This document shows positions 1 through 8,459 of a stretch of DNA of 64,000 bases, piece by piece. Made by a program: the position numbers and the translations under genes. How positions within the stretch are numbered: position 1 is the first letter of the stretch; every line of letters starts with the position of its first letter. The notes below the pieces were generated by a model that worked only from the letters and a program-made list of their open reading frames with translations, had not been told where the DNA came from and ran no database searches. The DNA comes from an uncultured Collinsella sp. (lineage in GTDB: Bacteria; Actinomycetota; Coriobacteriia; Coriobacteriales; Coriobacteriaceae), in assembly GCA_934630375.1 (NCBI GenBank), contig CAKTVQ010000005.1, positions 1 to 64,000 on the forward strand. The letters are read 5' to 3'.

Positions 1-675
1 CGCGAGCGCGCCGAGCTCAACCCGCTGCGTGCCTTCGACTGCAAGAACGACCACTGCCGCGAGATCATGGCCGACGCGCCGCTGATGGGCGACAACCTGT
101 GCGACGAGTGCCGCGAGCACTACGAGCAGGTCAAGCGCTATCTGGATGCCGCCGGTATCGAGTATGTCGAGGATCCCACCCTGGTGCGTGGCCTGGACTA
201 CTACACCCGTACTGTCTTTGAGGTCGAGGCCCCTGGCGCCGGCGTCGGCTCCATCGGCGGTGGCGGCCGTTACGATGGCCTAGTCGAGCTCGAGGGTGGC
301 AAGCCCACGGCGGGCGTCGGCTTTGCCGTCGGTTTTGAGCGCGCCCTGCTGGCCCTGCAGGCCTTTGGCAGCGATTTGGGTGCCGATGAGGCCCCATGCG
401 TCTATGTCGCCAACGCCGGCAAGGAACTGCGCCAGAACGTCTTTGCCATTACGCAGGAGCTTCGCGCCGCAGGCATCGTGACCGAGGCCGACTATCAGGG
501 CCGTTCGCTCAAGGCCCAGTTTAAGCAGGCCGATAAGGTGGGCGCCAAGCTCATCCTGGTCTTGGGCGGCGACGAGCTTGCCGCCGGCAAGGTCAAGGTG
601 CGCGACATGGAGAGCCATGAAGAGGTCCTTGCCGATCTGGCCAACGTCGTCGAGGCGGTTCGCGAGCGCCTGTAG
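1..675 (+). CDS. hisS: Histidyl-tRNA synthetase, C-terminal part (5' cut by window)
   Basis: The frame is open from base 1 to the TAG at 673-675, giving 224 residues of a class II aminoacyl-tRNA synthetase that charges tRNA-His in the cytoplasm. The HisRS-specific histidine-binding signature LVRGLDYYTRT is visible, followed by GGRYDGL and the motif 3 segment GVGFAVGFERAL. The last ~90 residues form the alpha/beta anticodon-binding domain. About half of the normal ~420-residue protein, including motifs 1 and 2, lies upstream of the window. A hairpin terminator follows, so this is probably the end of its transcript. Identification is firm. Confidence 0.96.
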   Translation, partial: RERAELNPLRAFDCKNDHCREIMADAPLMGDNLCDECREHYEQVKRYLDAAGIEYVEDPTLVRGLDYYTRTVFEVEAPGAGVGSIGGGGRYDGLVELEGGKPTAGVGFAVGFERALLALQAFGSDLGADEAPCVYVANAGKELRQNVFAITQELRAAGIVTEADYQGRSLKAQFKQADKVGAKLILVLGGDELAAGKVKVRDMESHEEVLADLANVVEAVRERL

Positions 676-732
676 CGCATCTTTTTGAGCTGCGGACCCG
701 CTTGAGTGTCTCGTCCATTGCGAGCGATTGTT

Positions 733-771
733 ACGGGGGTGTTTCGCATTTATGCGGAATGCCCCCGTTTA
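733..771 (+). terminator. Hairpin terminator after hisS
   Basis: A G-rich arm (GGGGGTGTTTCGCA) pairs with TGCGGAATGCCCCC using several G-U pairs, followed by a short T-rich stretch. It sits about 60 bases after the hisS stop and before the ppc promoter. Confidence 0.7.
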
Positions 772-828
772 TGTATGCCGTCCACCGAGAAATACGACCA
801 TTTAGAGCAAAAACCCTTGCAATGCAGA

Positions 829-888
829 AAATACTTTTGTGTGGTAAAGCGCAATCAGTGTCGAAAGTATTTCTCAAGCGCCTATAAT
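829..888 (+). promoter_or_regulatory. ppc promoter with inverted repeat
   Basis: A perfect -10 hexamer TATAAT lies at 883-888. Just upstream, AAATACTTT (829-837) is repeated as its reverse complement AAAGTATTT (864-872), with centres about 35 bp apart. This looks like a two-half-site operator over the -35 area. No good -35 hexamer is visible, so activator dependence is possible (inference). Confidence 0.5.
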
Positions 889-932
889 GAATACCGCATG
901 TTACGTGCATAGAAGGAGGAATGGGAGGAAAC

Positions 933-3746
933 GTGGCTGAGAACCTAAGCAACCAGTCTGTACCCGAAGCCGCGGCGCGCGTCGCTGCCGTGGTCAACCG
1001 CCTCGTTAACCGAATCGGCTCGAATGCCGAGTCCAGGGAGCGTCTCGCCGAGATCGAGATCCCCGAGGAGCTGCGCGACAATCTGGCGCTGTTCCTGCGC
1101 CTGGAGCGTCGTGTGCTTAGCGAGTATGATCCTGAGATCGCGGACCTGTTCGACAAGATCCTGTCGGCCGAGATTGTGGCCAATGCCGGCAACCCCGGTA
1201 CCCGCGCTGCCGACGAGGCCGTCGACGAGCAGGGCGTGCCCACCGCCGACGAGTCCACCGCCGTGGCATTCCGTGAGGTCGTCGATCTGATCGACAGTCT
1301 GCCGCTCGATAAGCAGCAGGTTATCGTCCGCGCCTTTACGAGCTTCTTCCACCTGGCAAACCTGTCGGAGGAGAACTACCGTGTGGCGCAGCTGCGCGAG
1401 CGCGAGGCCGGTGCGTCGACCGATACCGAGGTCGATCCCGCCAACGAGCTCACCGTTGCCTATCACCAGCTGGTGAATGAGCTGGGCGTCGAGGGCGCCA
1501 ACGAGCTGCTCGGCAAGCTTGAGTTCCATCCCGTCTTTACCGCGCATCCCACCGAGGCCCGTCGCAAGGCCGTCGAGGGCAAGATTCGCCGTATCTCCAA
1601 CCTGCTGGAGGAGCGTCCGCGTCTGGGCGGCTCCGACCTGGTGGAGAACGAGCGCCATATGCTGCAGGAGATCGACGCCCTGGTGCGTACGAGCCCCATC
1701 GCGCTCAAGAAGCCCACGCCGGTCGAGGAAGCCGATACCATCATCGACATCTTCGATAACACGCTGTTCGACGTCATCCCCGTTATCTATCGTCGTTTTG
1801 ACGACTGGGTGCTGGGCGACAAGGCCGGTACCGTGCCGCCGCTGTGCCCGGCGTTCTTCCATCCCGGCAGCTGGATCGGTTCCGACCGCGACGGTAACCC
1901 CAACGTCACCGCCAAGGTGAGCCGTGAGGTCGCCGCCAAGTACTTCACCCACATGGTGCTCAAGCTCGAGGACAAGTGCCGCCGCATCGGCCGCAACCTC
2001 ACGCTCGAGGCCACCTATAGCAAGCCGTCTGCCGAGCTCATCAACCTGTGGAACCATCAGGTCGAGATGAGCACCCAGTACACGGCCCGCGCCGAGCTGA
2101 TCTCCGAGCACGAGCCGCATCGCGCCGTCATGCTCGTCATGGCCGACCGTCTGAACGCCACCGTACGCCGTATCACCGATACCATGTACCACAGCGCCGA
2201 TGAGTTCCTGGAGGACCTGCGTGTCGTTCAGCGCTCCCTGGCCGCCTGCGGTGCCGTCCGTGCTGCCTACGGCCCGGTCCAGACCATCATCTGGCAGGTC
2301 GAGTCCTTCGGCTTCCATATGGTCGAGATGGAGTTCCGTCAGCACTCCGTGGTGCATGCCCGCGCCCTCAAGGATATCCACGAGAACGGTATCCATGGCG
2401 ACCTGCAGCCCATGACGCGCGAGGTCATCGATACCTTCCGTGCCATCGGTTCCATCCAAAAGCGCTACGGCAAGAAGATGGCGCACCGCTACATCATCTC
2501 GTTCACCAAGAGCGCCCAGCATGTGGCCGACGTCTTCGAGCTTGCCCACCTGTCCTTCGCACACGAGGAGGATGTCCCCGAGCTCGACGTGATCCCGCTG
2601 TTTGAGCAGCTCGAGGACCTCGAGGGCTGCGTCGACGTGCTCGACCAGATGCTTACGCTGCCCGTGGTGCAGAAGCGCCTTGCCCAGACCAACCGCCGCA
2701 TGGAGGTCATGCTGGGCTATTCCGACTCCTCCAAGGATGCCGGTCCTACCACGGCAATGCTCGCGCTGCACTCCGCGCAGGAGCGCATTGCCAAGTGGGC
2801 CGAGAAGAACGATATCGACCTGGTGCTCATGCACGGTCGCGGCGGTGCCGTGGGCCGTGGCGGCGGCCCGGCCAACAAGGCCGTGCTGGCGCAGCCCAAG
2901 GGTTCGGTCAACTGCTTCTTTAAGCTCACCGAGCAGGGCGAGGTCATCTTTGCCCGTTACGGCAACCGCACGCTGGCTCAGCGCCATGTTGAGTCCGTTG
3001 CCGCCGCAACGCTTTTGCAGTCGGCCCCGAGTGTCGAGAAGACCAACACCGAGACCACGCAGAAGTTCTGGGATATGGCCGAGAAGCTCAACGCCGCAAG
3101 CCACGAGCGCTATCTGGACCTGCTGAACACCGAGGACTTTACACCGTGGTTCTCGACCGTGACGCCGCTGACGGAGGTCGGTCTGCTGCCGATCGGCTCG
3201 CGTCCCGCCAAGCGCGGCCTGGGTGCCAAGTCGCTCGACGACCTGCGTACCATTCCGTGGATCTTCAGCTGGAGCCAGGCGCGCATCAATCTGGCCGCTT
3301 GGTACGGCCTGGGCACCGCCTGCGAGCAGCTGGGCGACCTTGACCAGCTTAAGGCTGCCTACCAGGAGTGGCCGTTCTTCCGCACCTTTATCGACAACAT
3401 CGAGATGTCGATCGCCAAGACCGACCAGCGCATCGCCAAGATGTATCTGCACCTGGGCGATCGCCAGGATCTGTCCGAGAAGGTCTTTACCGAGATGCAG
3501 CTCACCCGTAAGTGGGTCCTTGCCATCGTCGGTGATGAATGGCCGCTGCAGCGTCGTCGCGTGCTCGGCTGCGCCGTCCGCGTGCGTAACCCCTATGTCG
3601 ACGCCCTGTCCATCGCCCAGGTTCGCGCCCTTCGCGAGGTGCGTATGAACCAGGACGAGATGGCCGAGGAGAAGAAGGCCGAGTACATGAGCCTGATTCT
3701 TTCGACTGTGACCGGCGTCTCGGCAGGATTGCAGAACACGGGGTAA
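933..3746 (+). CDS. ppc: Phosphoenolpyruvate carboxylase
   Basis: Carboxylates PEP with bicarbonate to oxaloacetate, the anaplerotic step in the cytoplasm. It is 937 residues from the GTG at 933, the usual family size. Conserved elements include the catalytic-histidine segment FTAHPTEARRKA, GYSDSSKDAG, the glycine-rich loop HGRGGAVGRGGGP, and the invariant C-terminus ending QNTG. Start choice: the ATG at 921 abuts an AGGAGG (spacing 1), while the GTG at 933 has GGAGG 4 bases upstream and the protein then begins MAENLSNQ, so I prefer 933. The gene is monocistronic between terminators. Identification is certain; only the start is debatable. Confidence 0.96.
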   Translation: MAENLSNQSVPEAAARVAAVVNRLVNRIGSNAESRERLAEIEIPEELRDNLALFLRLERRVLSEYDPEIADLFDKILSAEIVANAGNPGTRAADEAVDEQGVPTADESTAVAFREVVDLIDSLPLDKQQVIVRAFTSFFHLANLSEENYRVAQLREREAGASTDTEVDPANELTVAYHQLVNELGVEGANELLGKLEFHPVFTAHPTEARRKAVEGKIRRISNLLEERPRLGGSDLVENERHMLQEIDALVRTSPIALKKPTPVEEADTIIDIFDNTLFDVIPVIYRRFDDWVLGDKAGTVPPLCPAFFHPGSWIGSDRDGNPNVTAKVSREVAAKYFTHMVLKLEDKCRRIGRNLTLEATYSKPSAELINLWNHQVEMSTQYTARAELISEHEPHRAVMLVMADRLNATVRRITDTMYHSADEFLEDLRVVQRSLAACGAVRAAYGPVQTIIWQVESFGFHMVEMEFRQHSVVHARALKDIHENGIHGDLQPMTREVIDTFRAIGSIQKRYGKKMAHRYIISFTKSAQHVADVFELAHLSFAHEEDVPELDVIPLFEQLEDLEGCVDVLDQMLTLPVVQKRLAQTNRRMEVMLGYSDSSKDAGPTTAMLALHSAQERIAKWAEKNDIDLVLMHGRGGAVGRGGGPANKAVLAQPKGSVNCFFKLTEQGEVIFARYGNRTLAQRHVESVAAATLLQSAPSVEKTNTETTQKFWDMAEKLNAASHERYLDLLNTEDFTPWFSTVTPLTEVGLLPIGSRPAKRGLGAKSLDDLRTIPWIFSWSQARINLAAWYGLGTACEQLGDLDQLKAAYQEWPFFRTFIDNIEMSIAKTDQRIAKMYLHLGDRQDLSEKVFTEMQLTRKWVLAIVGDEWPLQRRRVLGCAVRVRNPYVDALSIAQVRALREVRMNQDEMAEEKKAEYMSLILSTVTGVSAGLQNTG

Positions 3747-3769
3747 TCGATAGCCCTGTGGCTCTCACC

Positions 3770-3896
3770 GGGACCCGATGGGTTTCCCTCTGAATGCGTC
3801 CTCGCACTTGAAGCCCCCTTATCCTGCTCCTTCGGAGCTGCGGATAAGGGGGCTTCGTGCTGCGGAATGCATTCAGAGGGAAACCCGTCGGGTCCC
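3770..3896 (+). repeat. Composite long hairpin after ppc (also terminator)
   Basis: Near-perfect 28-bp outer arms at 3770-3797 and 3869-3896 enclose a second stem (GAAGCCCCCTTATCC with its complement). The whole 127 bases can fold as one hairpin. The junction between the two stems carries GCGTCCTCG on the left and TGCGGAATGC on the right, a motif also seen in the hairpin at 6708-6834. It is probably both the ppc terminator and one copy of a dispersed intergenic palindrome family. Confidence 0.7.
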
Positions 3897-4624
3897 TTCG
3901 TCATCGGTCTTCGGGGATTAATGCTGAGGGAAGAATGGTGCGCTTCGCGCCTCATTTGGAGTGCAGCGAGGGCTTCTTGCGTCCTGTGGAGTGTGCCTAA
4001 AAGTAAGCTGATGGCGGACCCTGCGATGTCCGGTCTTCTGCGGATTGGCCGCTGGGTGAGGGTGGTGCTTGGGGCGACGTGCAAAAAACGGAGTTTTCAG
4101 CAGCCAAAGATTGATGCATAAGGCCATAGCCGGCTTTCGCTGCCTTTGTTGATGCTTTTGCACGACAATTGGGCCTTGGCGATGTCCATATATAGCTGGT
4201 TTCTCGCCGCATGCTATCCAGATGGGTCGAGTCATGAGGACTATCTACTTTTTGAAAGACTTTTAACACCAAAATCTTATCCCGCGATGCTGAATACTCG
4301 CAAAAATGCACGCTCCGGAGGGTACTACCCTGTTACGGCTAGAAATCCATGCGCCATTTTATGCAATTATTAACGCATTTATGCAAAATGCTTTACGTGC
4401 GTACGTCTCGGGGTAGATGTTTGCCTCGGCGCTGTGTAAGTCATCCTTTCTATTGTGTCTTTTACGGGCGGCCGCGGTCTCGTTTGGGATCGCGGTTGTT
4501 TTGTTGTGGGTCAAATATGAACGTTGTGTTAATGAGTCGGTGGACGGTGGTGTTTTTCGGTAAGCGGCGTATCCTTCCAACGGTTTATCTAGTGTGTCAG
4601 TTGAAAGGAAGAGGGCGCTCGTCA
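3897..4624. other. Non-coding stretch upstream of larA
   Basis: No convincing gene is present. The segment at 3974-3995 (CTTCTTGCGTCCTGTGGAGT) closely matches part of the hairpin at 6786-6806. The nonamer TTTATGCAA occurs twice (4358-4366, 4378-4386), a possible regulator site for larA. A weak hairpin around 4470-4500 (CCGCGGTC...GATCGCGG followed by TTGTTTTGTTG) could be an attenuator or terminator in a long larA leader. The rest shows no recognisable feature. Confidence 0.4.
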
Positions 4625-5902
4625 TTGTTTGAATGTGAACTGCCGTTTGACCACAAGACGTTGCATCTGGAGCTCGAGGATAAGAACTTCGCGGGTGTGA
4701 TGGAAGGTCATCAAAACGAGTTTAAGACTACAAAATCTCAGGAAGAGCTGGTAGAGGAGTCGCTTGCCAACCCTTATGGCTCGCCTTCGCTCGAGGAGCT
4801 TTGTGCTGGCAAGAAGGATATCGTCATCATTAGCTCCGACCATACGCGTCCCGTTCCCTCGCGTGTGACGATGCCTATTCTGCTGCATCACATCCACGCT
4901 GCCGCTCCCGAGGCGCGTGTGCGCATACTGGTCGCGACCGGCATGCACCGTCCGTCGACGCACGAGGAGCTTGTCAACAAGTACGGCGAGGAGATCGTCG
5001 CTAACGAGGAGATCGTCATGCATGTCGCGACCGACGACAGCATGATGAAAAAGATCGGTACCCTGCCTTCTGGTGGCGAGTGCATCATCAACAAGATTGC
5101 AGCTGATTGCGATCTGCTGCTTGCCGAGGGCTTTATTGAGCCGCACTTCTTTGCCGGTTTCTCTGGTAGCCGCAAGTCCGTCCTGCCTGGCATCGCCAGC
5201 TACAAGACCATCATGTACAACCACAACGGTCAGTTTGTGAACGATTCCCACTCGCGTGCCGGCAACCTGTGCCACAACCACGTGAGCGAGGACATGTTCG
5301 CCGCCGCCGAGATGGCTCACCTTGCCTTTGTGCTCAACGTGGTGCTCAACGGCAAGCACGAGGTCATCGGCTCCTTTGCCGGTGACATCCACAAGGCACA
5401 CGAGGCTGGCTGCGAGTTCGTGAAGAGCCTTGCCGGCGTTGAGCCCGTCGAGTGCGAGATTGCCATCACCACCAACGGCGGCTACCCCCTCGACCAGAAC
5501 ATCTACCAGGCCGTGAAGGGCATGTGCGCTGCCGAGGCCACGCTTCCCGAGGGCGGCGTGATCATCGATGTCGCCGGTTGCGCCGACGGTCACGGTGGCG
5601 AGGGCTTCTATCACAACATTGCCGACAACGATCCGGCGGAGTTTGAGCGCGCTTGCATCGATCGTCCTAAGGACGAGACCCTGCCCGACCAGTGGACGAG
5701 CCAGATCTTTGCCCGCATTCTGGCGCATCACCCTGTGATCATGGTCACCGACCTGTGCGATCACCAGATGCTCAAGGATATGCACATGACGCCGGTCAAC
5801 ACTATCGAGGAGGCGCTCAAGCTCGCCTTTGAGATGAAGGGTGCCGATGCCAAGGTTGCCGTCATTCCCGATGGCCTGGGCGTTGTTGTCGCGCAGCACT
5901 AG
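4625..5902 (+). CDS. larA: Nickel-pincer-dependent lactate racemase family protein
   Basis: Interconverts D- and L-lactate using a nickel pincer (pyridinium thiocarboxamide/thiocarboxylate) cofactor bound to a lysine. With the TTG start at 4625 (AAGGAAGAGG 10 bases upstream) the protein has 425 residues. Its key residues then fall at the numbers known for Lactobacillus plantarum LarA: Arg75 (SDHTRP), His108 (GMHRPSTHEE), His174 (EPHFFAGF), Lys184 (SGSRKSVLPGI) and His200 (YNHNG). That agreement supports both the start and catalytic competence. A MIP channel follows 49 bases later, as in lactobacillar lar operons. Maturation genes larB and larC1 lie nearby on the other strand. LarA homologues can act on other 2-hydroxyacids, so the exact substrate is inferred. 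Confidence 0.9.
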   Translation: MFECELPFDHKTLHLELEDKNFAGVMEGHQNEFKTTKSQEELVEESLANPYGSPSLEELCAGKKDIVIISSDHTRPVPSRVTMPILLHHIHAAAPEARVRILVATGMHRPSTHEELVNKYGEEIVANEEIVMHVATDDSMMKKIGTLPSGGECIINKIAADCDLLLAEGFIEPHFFAGFSGSRKSVLPGIASYKTIMYNHNGQFVNDSHSRAGNLCHNHVSEDMFAAAEMAHLAFVLNVVLNGKHEVIGSFAGDIHKAHEAGCEFVKSLAGVEPVECEIAITTNGGYPLDQNIYQAVKGMCAAEATLPEGGVIIDVAGCADGHGGEGFYHNIADNDPAEFERACIDRPKDETLPDQWTSQIFARILAHHPVIMVTDLCDHQMLKDMHMTPVNTIEEALKLAFEMKGADAKVAVIPDGLGVVVAQH

Positions 5903-5951
5903 TGCGCGGCCTAAACGAATCGTTTATAACCGACAAGAAAGATAAGGTTTT

Positions 5952-6683
5952 ATGCTTACCAAACTCCTCTGTGAATTCGGCGCAACGGCCCTCATGATCA
6001 TCTTTGGTGTGGGCGTGCACTGTGATACCGTGCTCAAGGGCACCAAGTATCAGGGCTCCGGCCATATGTTTGCCATCACCACTTGGTCTTTTGGCATCTC
6101 GGTCTGCCTGTTTGTCTTTGGCGGCGCCGTGTGCATGAACCCTGCTATGGTGCTTGCCCAGTGCATTGTAGGCCTGGTGCCGTGGAGCAGCTGCATTCCC
6201 TTCATGATTGCCGATATGCTCGGCGGCTTTGTGGGCGCCGTAATCGCTTGGTTTATGTATGCCGATGAGTTCAAGGCTTCCGATGGTGTCGTCGACCCCA
6301 TTGCCCAGCGCAACATCTTCTCGACCAACCCCACCACCGAGGGCACGAACTATGCCCGTAACTTCTTCTGTGAGGCTATCTGCACCTTCGTGTTCATCAG
6401 CGCCATCCTTGCTGCCGCTAGCCGCGCCGGCGAGAACGTTTTGATGCTTGCCATCTGCGTCGGCCTGATTGTTTGGGCCGTTGGCATGGGCATGGGCGGC
6501 ATCACCGGTTTCGCCATGAACCAGGCTCGTGACCTTGGTCCTCGCATGGCCTATCAGGTGCTGCCGATCAAGAACAAGGCTGACAACAACTGGAAGTACG
6601 GCCTGCTTGTTCCTGGCATCGCTCCGTTTGTCGGTGCCATCGTGGCTGCGCTGTTTGTGCATGGTTTCTTGGGCATGTTCTAG
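5952..6683 (+). CDS. larD: MIP-family channel, probable lactate/glycerol facilitator
   Basis: A 243-residue integral membrane protein of the aquaglyceroporin family with about six hydrophobic helices. The first pore motif is intact (CMNPAMVLAQ). The second reads MNQARDLGPR, with Gln where the signature NPA has Pro. Placed directly after larA, it most likely carries lactic acid or a related 2-hydroxyacid across the membrane, as LarD (GlpF1) does in L. plantarum. The substrate is inferred from context; glycerol or another small neutral solute is the alternative. The start ATG has a weak AAGATAAGG ribosome site. Confidence 0.82.
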   Translation: MLTKLLCEFGATALMIIFGVGVHCDTVLKGTKYQGSGHMFAITTWSFGISVCLFVFGGAVCMNPAMVLAQCIVGLVPWSSCIPFMIADMLGGFVGAVIAWFMYADEFKASDGVVDPIAQRNIFSTNPTTEGTNYARNFFCEAICTFVFISAILAAASRAGENVLMLAICVGLIVWAVGMGMGGITGFAMNQARDLGPRMAYQVLPIKNKADNNWKYGLLVPGIAPFVGAIVAALFVHGFLGMF

Positions 6684-6707
6684 TCCAAGACAATTGATAG
6701 AACGCCC

Positions 6708-6834
6708 GGGTCCGGCATAGGTTAACTTTCCGCCGCGTCCTCGGACATGCAAGAAGCTCCCGCTGCGCACTTCGTGCGGCGGGAGCTTCTTGCGTCCTGC
6801 GGAGTGCGGCGGAAAGTTAACCTATGCCGGACCC
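6708..6834 (+). repeat. Composite long hairpin after larD (terminator)
   Basis: The outer arms at 6708-6736 and 6806-6834 are perfect 29-bp inverted repeats (GGGTCCGGCATAGGTTAACT...). Inside, 6751-6791 forms a second stem (AAGAAGCTCCCGC with its complement). The two stems are separated by the unpaired boxes GTCCTCGGACATGC and GCGTCCTGCGGAGT. The layout matches the element at 3770-3896. It lies between convergent larD and the TetR gene. Confidence 0.75.
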
Positions 6835-6989
6835 TGCGGGAATCCAGTTGCGTTCGAACAAGCAACTAACATATATATCTGAATTTGGATGTGGTGGGCA
6901 CTTTGTTGTTAGGCGCTTTGAGGCGCGAGTGACACTTTGGGATGCGTGGCGCCCTGGGTTGGGGTGATGCTTTGGGATGAGCTTCTTAC
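6835..6989. other. Non-coding stretch between hairpin and TetR gene end
   Basis: About 155 bases downstream of the minus-strand tetR gene. I see no gene or clear terminator, only G/T-rich sequence with loose repeats of TTTGGGATG. Confidence 0.4.
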
Positions 6990-7529
6990 TTAGTTGAAGA
7001 GGGGTTTTATGGCTGATAGGTAGTCTTTGGCTACGTCCTCTTTTGGGGCTTGAAAGTTGTGCCATGCCCACCATTGGACCATTCCTACGAAGCTTGAGGC
7101 TATGTGGTGTAGTAAGAAGCTTCGGTCCATGGTGGCGGCGGGGCCGTTTGGGTCGGTGGGGACGGTTTCGGCTGCCCGTGACATGATGGTCTTGCGTAAG
7201 CAGTCGGCGAAGACGCGTGAGCCGGCGCCGGCTACGAGGGCTCGTACGCCCTGGCGGCGCTCCCAGAGGTTGTTGAGGATATGCTCGACCTGCACGAGTG
7301 GGTCGTCGAGCGGTGTGCCATCGTCGTCGAGGGCGTGGGTGCAGATGTCGTACACCAGCTCAGCGAGCAGGTCGTCTTTGCTCTTAAAGAGGCCGTAGAA
7401 TGTCGCGCGGCCTACGTGAGCGCGCGCGATGATGTCGCCGACGGTGATCTTGCCGTAGTCCTCCTCGCGCAAAAGCTCGGAGAACGCCGCGACGATCGCG
7501 GCGCGGCTTTTGGCCTTGCGGGCATCCAT
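6990..7529 (-). CDS. TetR-family transcriptional regulator
   Basis: A 179-residue TetR-type repressor. The N-terminal helix-turn-helix is clear (KITVGDIIARAHVGRATFYGLF, residues ~26-47). The C-terminal ligand domain is not recognisable by sequence. The start ATG lies two bases after the larC1 stop, so it is translationally coupled as the last gene of serB/larB/larC1/tetR or larB/larC1/tetR. The operon promoter carries a near-perfect dyad (9289-9318), a natural candidate operator. Control of the lar genes is an inference from this arrangement; the ligand could be lactate or a metal-related signal. Confidence 0.85.
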   Translation of the reverse strand: MDARKAKSRAAIVAAFSELLREEDYGKITVGDIIARAHVGRATFYGLFKSKDDLLAELVYDICTHALDDDGTPLDDPLVQVEHILNNLWERRQGVRALVAGAGSRVFADCLRKTIMSRAAETVPTDPNGPAATMDRSFLLHHIASSFVGMVQWWAWHNFQAPKEDVAKDYLSAIKPLFN

Positions 7530-7531
7530 GG

Positions 7532-8449
7532 CTATGCGTCCGCGTCAACGAGCAGGCAGCGGAGCGTGCCGGAGCAGCCCTCGTAGGGGCGCTTACCGGC
7601 GCCGTAGCCGACGGCCTCGATGCGGTAGCGGGCCGGCAGGTGCTCGGACGTGCGCAGTGCAGCGACGACGGCAGCGCCCGTGGGCGTCACGAGCTCGCCG
7701 GCGACCGGTGCAGGCGTGAGGGCGATATTGCCCGCCTGGCACAGGTTGACGACAGCGGGGACGGGAATGGGCATGAGGCCGTGGGCGCAACGGATGGTTC
7801 CGTGGCCCTCGGAGAGCGACTCGACCACGATGTCCTCGATGCCCAGGTCGTCGAGGCAGATGGCGACGGAGCAGACGTCGACGATGGAGTCGACGGCGCC
7901 CACCTCGTGGAACATGACGGTCTCGGGCGTTTTGCCGTGGGCCTTTGCCTCGGCGGCGGCGAGCGCGGTAAAGATGGCGAGCGCGCGACGCTTGGCGCCA
8001 TCGCTTAGCTGCGAGCCATCGATGATGGCGGTAACGTCCGCCAAAGAACGGTGGTGATGGTGGTGGGCGTGATGATGGTCCTCGTGGCCATGGTCGTGGG
8101 CCTCGTGTTCGTGCTCGTGGCAGTGCTCGTGTTCGTGCTCGCCATGATCATGATGGTGGTGTTCATGCTCGTGTGTGTGCTCGGCAGCTGCTTCGTTGTC
8201 GTAGAGCCAGGCCATATCGTGATCGTGGTTCTCGAGCTCCTCTGCAAGCTGAACATCGAAGTCACAGGCGTCGATGCCGTGCTTGTTTACGCGTGTGACG
8301 GCGATTGTAAAGCCGTCGACCGGCAGGGTGGCGAGCTGCTCGCGCAGGTGCTCCTCGCTGGCGCCCAGGTCGAGCAGGGCCGCAACGGTCATGTCGCCGC
8401 TGATGCCTGAGGTGCCGTCGATGATAAGCGTGTGCTGATGGTTAGACAT
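7532..8449 (-). CDS. larC: Nickel-pincer cofactor biosynthesis protein LarC, N-terminal half (LarC1)
   Basis: LarC inserts nickel into the pincer cofactor of lactate racemase in a CTP-dependent reaction. The 305-residue protein starts MSNHQHTLIIDGTSGISGDM with AAGGAG 8 bases upstream. It carries a long His/Glu/Asp-rich metal-binding stretch (about residues 85-145) and the LarC1 core (HEVGAVDSIVDV; TPTGAAVVAAL; EAVGYGAGKR). It stops just after GYGAGKR, where full-length LarC (~420 residues) continues into the CTP-binding LarC2 part. No LarC2 reading frame follows, because the TetR gene begins two bases later. LarC2 is therefore encoded elsewhere or absent. In L. plantarum the same junction is a programmed frameshift. 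Ten bases separate it from larB. Confidence 0.88.
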   Translation of the reverse strand: MSNHQHTLIIDGTSGISGDMTVAALLDLGASEEHLREQLATLPVDGFTIAVTRVNKHGIDACDFDVQLAEELENHDHDMAWLYDNEAAAEHTHEHEHHHHDHGEHEHEHCHEHEHEAHDHGHEDHHHAHHHHHRSLADVTAIIDGSQLSDGAKRRALAIFTALAAAEAKAHGKTPETVMFHEVGAVDSIVDVCSVAICLDDLGIEDIVVESLSEGHGTIRCAHGLMPIPVPAVVNLCQAGNIALTPAPVAGELVTPTGAAVVAALRTSEHLPARYRIEAVGYGAGKRPYEGCSGTLRCLLVDADA

Positions 8450-8459
8450 GGAATGCTCC

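Noticed and set aside
945..3452. Very long open frame (over 800 codons) antisense to ppc
   Set aside because: A by-product of high-GC codon bias: the frame mirrors ppc codons, has low-complexity Leu/Gly/Val-rich protein and no ribosome site. The sense protein is unambiguous.
4349..4624. N-terminal extension of LarA (92 residues)
   Set aside because: The extra residues are unlike LarA, and the TTG at 4625 restores the exact residue numbering of characterised LarA with a good ribosome site.
7530..7600. Frameshifted LarC2 downstream of LarC1
   Set aside because: The TetR gene starts two bases after the LarC1 stop and occupies the following DNA; no LarC2-like segment is visible in any frame.
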